Shown here piece after piece: positions 8,113 through 14,800 of a DNA stretch of 15,100 nucleotides. Numbering within the stretch: the first letter of the stretch is position 1; every line of letters begins with the position of its first letter. A program made the position numbers and the translations under genes. The stretch is from Phycisphaeraceae bacterium (GTDB taxonomy: Bacteria > Planctomycetota > Phycisphaerae > Phycisphaerales > Phycisphaeraceae), in NCBI GenBank assembly GCA_020850375.1, contig JADZET010000118.1, forward strand, positions 1 through 15,100, written 5' to 3'. Below the pieces are notes generated by a model that did not search any database, was not told the origin of the DNA, and worked only from the letters and a program-made list of their open reading frames with translations.

Positions 8113-10481
8113 AAAAAATCCCTTATCTCACGGTGATCAAGTGACTCTGCCGCCGCGGCGATCGCCGCTTGCCCGAGTGCCAGCCCCCCATCCCCGGCGG
8201 GGACCCGCTGATGACGCAGCACGGTCAGCCCGTGCCGTTGGCACAGAGCGGTCACGGACCGAGTCAGTCTCTGGTTGTTGAAGACGCCGCCGGAAAGGGC
8301 GACGGTGGGCACGCCCAGTTGCTCGCTGAAATGCAGGACACTCTCGAACCAGGCCGCGGCCAACTGGTCATGGAAGATCGCCGACCACTGGGCCGGGGAC
8401 CGTCGGCCGGCAGGGTCGTCGAGGATCGCTCGCACCAGCGGCGACAGATCGATCACCGCAGGGGTGTTATCGCGGCGCAGGCGGAACATCGGGCGAGGTT
8501 CGAGGCCATCGACCACGGGTTCGGCCATCGATTCGAGCGCCATGGCCGCCTGGGCCTCGAAGTCATTTCGCTCGCACACACCCAGCAGCGCCGCCACGCC
8601 GTCGAATACCCGGCCGGCGGCACTGCTCAGGGCGCAGTTCACATTCCGGCGGATCATGGTGGTCAGCATGCGCCGTTCATCGGCCCGCGGGATCAGCCGG
8701 ATCGCCGCGGGGTGCCGATCGAAGTCATCGCCCAGCGACTGGTGCAGCAGCGCCATTGCGCAGCGACGGGTGTCGCGGGCAGCGGCGTCGCCCCCCGCAA
8801 GGCGCAATCGAGCCAGGTGCGCCAAGCGCTTGAAATACGGCGGTTGGGCCAGCAGCAGTTCACCGCCCCAGAAGGCGCCGTCGGCGCCATAGCCCGCGCC
8901 GTCGCACACGATCACCAGCGCCCTGCCGGTGAAGCCGTGCTCGGCCAGCACCGCCGCGGCGTGCGCCTGGTGGTGCTGCACCGGGATCAACGGGATGCCC
9001 GCCTCGCATGCCAGCCGCTGGGCGTGCCTCGTGCTCAGGTACCCTGGGTGCAGATCATGAGCGATCCACTGCGGCCGTGCAGCGAAGAGATCGCACAGAT
9101 CGGCGATCGTTCGGGTGAAGGACTCATACGCCAGCGCGTGTCGGAGGTCGCCCAGGTGCTGGCTGAGGATGGCTTGGTCGCCGCGGACGATGGCGACGGT
9201 GTTCTTGAGGTCGCCCCCCACGCACAGCCCGACTGACCTGCTTGCGGTCGGCAGCTTGATGCTTCCGGGGGCGTAGCCGCGCGACCGTCTCACCGGCTGG
9301 GGCGGCAGGTACTCGCCCGCATCCAGCACGACCGAATCGTCCACGCAGCGATGGATCGGCCGGCTGTGCCAGAGCATGAAGTCGCAGACGCTCGCCAGCC
9401 TGACCCTCGCCTCGTGGTTGTCGATCACCAGCGGCTCATCGCTGGAATTGGCGCTGGTCATGACCAGGGCGTCGATCGAACGGTCCAGCTCGTCAAACAG
9501 CAGGTGATGGATCGGGGTGTAGGGGAGCATGACCCCCAGTCGGTGGTTGCCCGGCGCCACCGTGTCGGCGATGGCGGCCTCGGCGTCGCGGGGCGCCAGC
9601 ACGATGGGGCAGGCGGGCGACCGCATCAGACGCCGGGCCGCGGCGCTGAGGGTCACCAGCCGCTCCGCCGCTGCCATGCTGCGCACCATCAGGGCGAAGG
9701 GTTTGGCCTCGCGATTCTTGAGCCGGCGCAGCCGCGCCACCGCGTCCTGCCGGTCGGCGCGCACCGCCAGGTGAAATCCGCCGAGGCCCTTGATCGCCAC
9801 AATGCGCTGATCCTCAAGGGCGCGGGCCGCTTGAACGATCGGATCCCCTTTCATCCTCGCTCCCCTGGCGTCGACGAACTCGACCGCGGGGCCGCACGCG
9901 TGGCAGGCAATGGGCTGAGCATGGAAGCGTCGGTCCGACGGGCGGGTGTATTCCTCGCGGCACGATGGGCACATGGTGAATGCCGCCATCGTCGTGTTCG
10001 GCCGATCGTAGGGCACGGCCCGGAGGATGCTGAACCGCGGACCGCAGTTGGTGCAGGTGATCAGCCCGTATCGGTGCCGTCGGTCGTGGGGGTCGAAGAG
10101 TTCTTGCAGGCAGTCGTGGCACAGAGCGGTGTCCACCGCGACCTGTGCGGTCACCAAGTCGTCGGGGCCATCAGCCCGGGATGCGTCAATGCGGAAGCCG
10201 TCCTCGTCGTGCCGCATCGGCACGGTGCGAACATGCACGGCATCAAAGCGAGCCAGGGGTGGCCGCTGATCTTCCAGGGCCCGCGAGAAACGCTCGAGCT
10301 GCTCGACACTTCCCTGGGCTTCGATGCGGGCGCCCGAGAGGTCGTTGCGGATGAATCCTTGTAGGGACAATGCACGAGCAAGGCGGAAGACCAGCGGCCG
10401 AAGACCGACGCCTTGCACCTGACCTCGGACGATCCATTGCCAGCGTTCGGATCGCTCGCAACTGATCACGACAGGATCCAT
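8103..10481 (-). CDS. hypF: carbamoyltransferase HypF
   Basis: HypF uses carbamoyl phosphate and ATP to make carbamoyl-adenylate and passes the carbamoyl group to HypE, starting CN ligand synthesis. The 792-residue protein has all family parts in order. First is an acylphosphatase domain (about 12-100, with VQGVGLRP near 22-29). Four CxxC pairs follow (C121/C124, C143/C146, C171/C174, C193/C196), which bind two zinc ions. Then come a YrdC-like domain (about 210-390) and a Kae1-like domain with VQHHQAHAAA, CDGAGYGADG and LSGGVFNNQRL. I chose the ATG at 10481, with GGAGGG 6 bases upstream; the frame is open for 77 more codons, but those lack family similarity and cross the likely promoter. It is the first gene of the operon and overlaps hypC by 10 bp. 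Confidence 0.97.
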   Translation of the reverse strand: MDPVVISCERSERWQWIVRGQVQGVGLRPLVFRLARALSLQGFIRNDLSGARIEAQGSVEQLERFSRALEDQRPPLARFDAVHVRTVPMRHDEDGFRIDASRADGPDDLVTAQVAVDTALCHDCLQELFDPHDRRHRYGLITCTNCGPRFSILRAVPYDRPNTTMAAFTMCPSCREEYTRPSDRRFHAQPIACHACGPAVEFVDARGARMKGDPIVQAARALEDQRIVAIKGLGGFHLAVRADRQDAVARLRRLKNREAKPFALMVRSMAAAERLVTLSAAARRLMRSPACPIVLAPRDAEAAIADTVAPGNHRLGVMLPYTPIHHLLFDELDRSIDALVMTSANSSDEPLVIDNHEARVRLASVCDFMLWHSRPIHRCVDDSVVLDAGEYLPPQPVRRSRGYAPGSIKLPTASRSVGLCVGGDLKNTVAIVRGDQAILSQHLGDLRHALAYESFTRTIADLCDLFAARPQWIAHDLHPGYLSTRHAQRLACEAGIPLIPVQHHQAHAAAVLAEHGFTGRALVIVCDGAGYGADGAFWGGELLLAQPPYFKRLAHLARLRLAGGDAAARDTRRCAMALLHQSLGDDFDRHPAAIRLIPRADERRMLTTMIRRNVNCALSSAAGRVFDGVAALLGVCERNDFEAQAAMALESMAEPVVDGLEPRPMFRLRRDNTPAVIDLSPLVRAILDDPAGRRSPAQWSAIFHDQLAAAWFESVLHFSEQLGVPTVALSGGVFNNQRLTRSVTALCQRHGLTVLRHQRVPAGDGGLALGQAAIAAAAESLDHREIRDFLCV

Positions 10482-10503
10482 CAAGTACCCTCCAGTTCGG
10501 GGT

Positions 10504-10519
10504 TTGATGTACCGGTCAA
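10504..10519. promoter_or_regulatory. inverted repeat TTGA-N8-TCAA at the predicted hypF transcription start
   Basis: The 16-bp element TTGATGTACCGGTCAA has matching TTGA/TCAA arms and overlaps the predicted start point just downstream of the -10 hexamer. A repressor bound here would block initiation. The arms resemble FNR/CRP half-sites, but the spacing is N8 and not the N6 of the FNR site, so no regulator can be named. The element is short enough to occur by chance. Confidence 0.25.
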
Positions 10520-10525
10520 CAGGAG

Positions 10526-10554
10526 ATATTATGGGATTTTTATGACAATGGCAA
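10526..10554 (-). promoter_or_regulatory. sigma70-like promoter of the hyp-nik-hyd operon
   Basis: On the minus strand TTGCCA (10554-10549) is followed after exactly 17 bases by TAATAT (10531-10526). Both hexamers match the sigma70 consensus in four or five of six positions. Transcription would start near 10518-10520 and leave a leader of about 38 bases before the hypF ATG, with the GGAGGG site inside it. No other equally good pair was seen in this spacer, and there are no comparable gaps inside the operon, so this is probably the main promoter for all ten genes. Confidence 0.55.
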
Positions 10555-10690
10555 GACTGGACCTGCCCGGCCGGTGTATTCCGACGTGGACATACAGCAT
10601 CTCGCCTATGAATTCTCGCGGTTGCTGTCACGATCAACATTACGGAGCAGCGCGGAAACGCCGAATAGTCCCCGCCAATCCGCGGCTCTC

Positions 10691-10724
10691 TGAAAAACAA
10701 CAAGGCCCCCATTTCGGGACCTTG
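10691..10724 (-). terminator. intrinsic terminator, minus strand
   Basis: Read on the minus strand, CAAGGTCCC pairs with GGGGCCTTG (9 bp including one U-G pair) around a loop of about 6 bases, followed directly by TTGTTTTTC. This is a classic stem plus U-run. The only visible minus-strand gene upstream is the PEP-CTERM gene, whose stop is about 260 bases away, so it probably ends that transcript and shields the hypF promoter from read-through. On the plus strand the stem has no U-run after it. Confidence 0.7.
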
Positions 10725-10783
10725 CTCGCAGGCGGTGTGCGATCAGGGATTCGTCAATCGGTCTCGAAAAAAGGCGTTGTTAG

Positions 10784-10797
10784 TGACAGATGTGTCA
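10784..10797. repeat. perfect inverted repeat TGACA-GATG-TGTCA
   Basis: Two 5-base arms flank a 4-base centre. The right arm is shared with a second short palindrome, TGTCAGACA (10793-10801), giving overlapping dyads. It could be an operator or a small hairpin in the 3' untranslated part of the PEP-CTERM transcript. No regulator can be assigned. Confidence 0.4.
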
Positions 10798-10850
10798 GAC
10801 ATTGCCGAAGCAGTGGCCACACAAGTGCATTACAGATAATGTGTTGCGTC

Positions 10851-10874
10851 ATGTCATGGCGTAGGCCCTGACAT
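10851..10874. repeat. hairpin with ATGTCA/TGACAT arms
   Basis: A 6-bp perfect stem (10851-10856 with 10869-10874), one mismatch, then a GGC/GCC stem with a GTAG tetraloop. The arms repeat the TGTCA/TGACA sequence of the dyad about 60 bp away. There is no U-run on either strand, so it is not an intrinsic terminator. It may be a protein-binding site or an RNA structure downstream of the PEP-CTERM stop. Confidence 0.45.
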
Positions 10875-10985
10875 GGACGTTGCCGGGATCGGCCCGCGGG
10901 TTTGTAAACGACCTACCAAGTCAGAGAGCGTTGGGCCTGCAAGGTGTGCATGCATGCGGGCGACGGACTGCTGTTGATCACTAGC

Positions 10986-11678
10986 TCAGCGTGAGGAGGT
11001 CAGTCGCCGCAGGCCCAGCACGCTTGCCAGCAGCAGAAAACTCAGCGACGCTGGTTCGGGAATGGCTGTGACCTGGATCGAAGGAAGATTGGCCAGAACT
11101 GAGCTGAACCCAACGATTGGCAAGGGATCGTTGTTCGCGAATGGGTCATAGCCTGGATCGTCGAGTGAAAGGGTGGGGCCTAGCAGCTCGATCCCCTGGT
11201 CGTCGACAACGATCGTGATCGGCGACGAGAAGCCGGCCGTGGTCCAGATGCCGATCCTCGAGAGCAGGTCGTGGCCGGCGGAGGTGTCGACGCTGGCCGT
11301 GGGGTCCTCGAGCATCCCCGTGGAGTAGATCGCCAAGGTGATCACGCCCGGCCCGTAGCTGAAGAACGTCGACAAGCCATTGAACACGTACTCGGGGTCC
11401 GTGAACGGCTCGACCACGGGCTCGAGGTAGCCGTAGTCCGTGCCCGCGACGCCCGTCGGCGAACTGATGACCAGGCGCACGCCGAACAGGTTCAGGTCCT
11501 GGGCGTCGGTCAGCCGCAGCTCAACATCAAAGCTGCCGCCTGGAACGTAGGTGGCCGGGGCGTTAAGCGTGAGAATCGGGGAGGCTTGGGCAAAAGAGAC
11601 GAACAAACTGCATACTACCGCCCAGGTCAGCAGACGTGCAGGCATCGCTAATCTCCGCCGCAATAGTTGGATCGACAT
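10986..11678 (-). CDS. exported PEP-CTERM sorting-signal protein, function unknown
   Basis: This 230-residue protein is exported and then handled by an exosortase, which recognises the C-terminal signal. That signal is complete: IPEPASL at 206-212, a hydrophobic stretch to about 222, and a basic end (RR at 224-225, final R). The N-terminus has RRR, a hydrophobic segment at about 15-30 and a likely cleavage after AQA near residue 32. The mature part is beta-rich; GGSFDVELRLTDAQDLNLFG resembles cohesin-like or other extracellular beta-sandwich domains, but no activity can be assigned. I chose the ATG at 11678 because GAGGG lies about 9 bases upstream; an ATG at 11696 would add six residues. The exosortase is not in the window. 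The gene diverges from the LEPR-XLL gene and points towards the hydrogenase operon. Confidence 0.85.
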   Translation of the reverse strand: MSIQLLRRRLAMPARLLTWAVVCSLFVSFAQASPILTLNAPATYVPGGSFDVELRLTDAQDLNLFGVRLVISSPTGVAGTDYGYLEPVVEPFTDPEYVFNGLSTFFSYGPGVITLAIYSTGMLEDPTASVDTSAGHDLLSRIGIWTTAGFSSPITIVVDDQGIELLGPTLSLDDPGYDPFANNDPLPIVGFSSVLANLPSIQVTAIPEPASLSFLLLASVLGLRRLTSSR

Positions 11679-11790
11679 ATTCTTACCCTCACTCATATCG
11701 CTCAGACACAAAAAAATCAAGCGCAATAGACGTGAGCTGACGCCGCAAAAAGTCCTGACGGCGGAATAAACGGACCCATCGGCAAATACT

Positions 11791-11818
11791 TTGAATTACG
11801 TGCCTGAAGTGGTAAGCT
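11791..11818 (+). promoter_or_regulatory. possible promoter of the LEPR-XLL gene
   Basis: TTGAAT (11791-11796) and TAAGCT (11813-11818) are separated by 16 bases and lie about 50 bases upstream of the predicted start codon. The -10 match is poor, so this is only a candidate. I saw no convincing counterpart for the divergent PEP-CTERM gene in the same 190-bp spacer. Confidence 0.25.
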
Positions 11819-11868
11819 GCTCCGGTCGTCGTTTTTTTTGAAGAAGAGGGACATCTGGAAGGGGATTG

Positions 11869-14800
11869 GTGGAGGCGCGTACCCGCTGGCGTCGTTCCTG
11901 GCGAGGGCTGCTGAACAAGTACGTTCAGCGGTCGGGGCATGGCTTGGAGGACGGCGCGTTCGATTGCTTTGGGAACGATCAGGCACGGGCCGCCGGGCTC
12001 GAGCAGCTCGAGCCGCGACTGCTGCTGTCGGCCGGCCCGCAGATCGTGGGGCTGAGCGCGCAGGGGGCGAGTGGTGACCCGTTCAGCACGCTCCGCGTCG
12101 AGTTCGATCGCCCCATCGATGCCAGCTCCTTTACTCCCGACGACGTCCAGATCACCCGCACCGGTGGCGCGGCCTCGCCCCAGGCCATCACCGCCGTGGA
12201 CGACACGCACTTCGACGTCACCGTCGCCGGCGCCAACACCTCCGCGGTCTACAGCCTCCTGATCGGCCCGGACATTCTCGACGCCGACACCCACGCCGCC
12301 ATGGACCAGGACGGCGACGGCTTGGCGGGCGAGACGGACCAGGACGCGTATCTGGCCCGCCTGGTCAGCGCGACGACCACCGTCGGCGAGGCCGACTTCC
12401 AGTTCGACCACCTGAACCTGCTGGTCTACGGCGTGACGCTGACGATCAACGGCCCACACGACCTGACGAGCCTGTCGGTTCTCGGCGGGGCGGTTGTCAC
12501 CCATTCACCCACGACCATTGACCATGAATACCGGCTCGAGTTGAACATCGACGGCGGGCTCTGGATCGACGCGGCGTCGAAGATCGACGTGAGCAATCGT
12601 GGCTATCTGATCAACTACACCGATGGCAACACCACGGCCGGCGCCGCCGACCGAAAGGCTGGGGGCAGCTACGGCGGCTCGGGCAGCTCGGGCGACGGCG
12701 CGATCAACGCCGTCTATGGCGACTACCGCGACCCCGATGAACTCGGCGCCGGTGGCGGGGGGCTCTGGGGGGCGGGCGGTTCCGGCGGCGGGCTGATCCA
12801 GATCACGGCCGACACCGCCGTGGTCGACGGCCAGATCCTGGCCAACGGCGGCTCCGGCGGGTACTCGAGTCGTACGGCCGGCTCCGGCGGCGGCATCCGT
12901 CTGGACGTCGGCGTCCTGTCCGGCGCCGGCACGATCTCGGCCAGCGGCGGCAATGGGTACGGCGACGGCGGCTCCGGCGGCGGCGGCCGCGTGGCGGTCT
13001 ATTTCGACCAGTTGAATTTCGCCAAGTCCGGCTTCTGGGCCGTCGGCGGCTCGAGCGATCCAGGCCGCGCTACGGCCGGCACGATCTACCTCAAGGACCG
13101 CGCCGTGGGCGGAATTGGGGAATTGCGCATCGACAGCCACGATCTGGCCGGGGCCTTCACCACGCCGCTGGGGTTGCCCAGCGACACCGTCTTCGAGGCG
13201 GACCATCTGGTGATCACCGGCCAGAATGCCTCGGCCGCCCCCGAGCACCAGATGGAACTCCACGTCAGCCAGCTCAGCCTGCTCGCCGGCGGCGTATTGA
13301 CCCACCGCTACTCCACCAGCACCGAGACCTTCAGCCTCGTCGTGACGGTGGCTGACCTCCTGACCATCGACGCCTCTTCCCGGATCGACGTGAGCAACCG
13401 CGGCTACCTGATCGGCTACACCGATGGCAACACGGTCAGCGGAAGGGCTGACCGCAAGGCCGGCGGCAGCTACGGCGGCTATGGCAGTTCACAGGATGGA
13501 GCGACCAACGCGGTCTACGGCGACTACCGCGACCCCGACGAGCTCGGCTCCGGCGGCGGGTGGCTCTGGGGGGCGGGCGGCTCGGGCGGCGGCCTGATCC
13601 GCATCGCCGCTGACACCGCCGTGGTCGATGGCCAGGTTCTGGCCGACGGCAGCTCCGGTGCATATTACGGACGGACCGGCGGCTCGGGCGGCGGCATCCG
13701 CCTGGACGTCGGAACCCTCACCGGCACGGGCAAGATCTCGGCCAGCGGCGGCAACGGCTACGGCGATGGCGGGGCCGGCGGCGGCGGACGCGTGGCGATC
13801 TATTACGACACGCTGGAAATGGTTGCCTCGCAGCTCTGGGCCATCGGCGGCCGCGACAGCGACGCCGGGGCGGCCGCGGTCGGCTCGGTCTATCTCAAGG
13901 ATCGCTCCGGCGCCGGAGAGCTTCGGTACGACGGCCAGGGCCTGTCCGCCGGTGTCTGGACGCCCATGGGACTGCCTGGCGACACGGTCTTCGAGGCGGA
14001 TCGTCTGGTGATCCGTGGCGGCGGCGTGGTGGCCGCGCCCGAGCACCAGATAGAGGTCCACGTCAACAGCCTCAGCCTTGAGGGCGGGGCGGTGCTGACC
14101 CACCGCTACACGACCACGGCGGAAAGTTTCAGCCTCGTGGTGAGCGTCACGGGTCAGCTCGCGATCGATGCCGATTCCCGGATCGACGTGAGCAACCGCG
14201 GGTATCTGCTCGGCTACACCCAGGGCAACACCACCGACGGCGCGGCCCTGAGAAAAGCGGGTGGCACCTACGGCGGGTATGGGAGCTCCAATGACGGGGC
14301 CACTAACGCCGTCTACGGCGACTACCACGACCCCGACGGGCTTGGCTCCGGCGGCGGGAACATCTGGGGCCAGGGTGGCTCGGGCGGCGGTCTGATCCGC
14401 ATCACTGCCGGCTCTGCGGCCGTCCATGGCCAGATCCTGGCCAACGGCGGCGGCGGCTGGTACTACGGACGGACCGGCGGCTCGGGCGGCGGCATCCGCC
14501 TGGACGTCGGAACCCTCACCGGCACGGGCAAGATCTCGGCCAGCGGCGGCAACGGCTACGGCGACGGCGGGGCCGGCGGCGGCGGACGCGTCGCGGTCTA
14601 TTACACCACGCTTGAAATGGCCGCCTCGCAGCTCTGGGCCATCGGCGGCCGCGACAGCGACGCCGGGGCGGCCGCGGTCGGCACCGTCTACCTCCAGGAC
14701 GCCACAGGCCACGGCGAATTGCGGCTCGACGGCCAGAACGTGACCTCCGGCGCCTGGACACCCCTGGGGCTGCCCGGCGAGGAAAGTTTCACGGCCGACG

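Larger units (their letters stand above)
10482..10985. other. intergenic region between hypF and the PEP-CTERM gene
   Basis: About 500 bp without a convincing gene. It is visibly less GC-rich than the flanking genes. It contains the hypF promoter at its left end, an intrinsic terminator on the minus strand, and two hairpin-forming inverted repeats with TGACA/TGTCA arms. Open frames here on both strands lack codon bias, a ribosome-binding site or similarity. No tRNA fold was seen. The part between about 10560 and 10690 shows nothing I can name. Confidence 0.7.

Noticed and set aside
10482..10560. Possible nickel/cobalt or cobalamin riboswitch in the hypF leader
   Set aside because: The predicted leader is only about 38 bases, too short for a known riboswitch, and no conserved riboswitch element was seen.
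10482..10712. 77-codon N-terminal extension of hypF
   Set aside because: The acylphosphatase domain begins right after the ATG at 10481, which has a strong ribosome-binding site. The extension crosses the promoter and looks unlike any HypF.
10413..10871. 152-codon plus-strand open frame across the hypF upstream region
   Set aside because: No ribosome-binding site, no coherent composition, no recognisable motif, and it runs through the terminator and hairpins.
11679..11868. Sigma54-like element (AGGCACG then TCAAA) upstream of the PEP-CTERM gene on the minus strand
   Set aside because: The -24 part is reasonable but the essential GC of the -12 element is missing.
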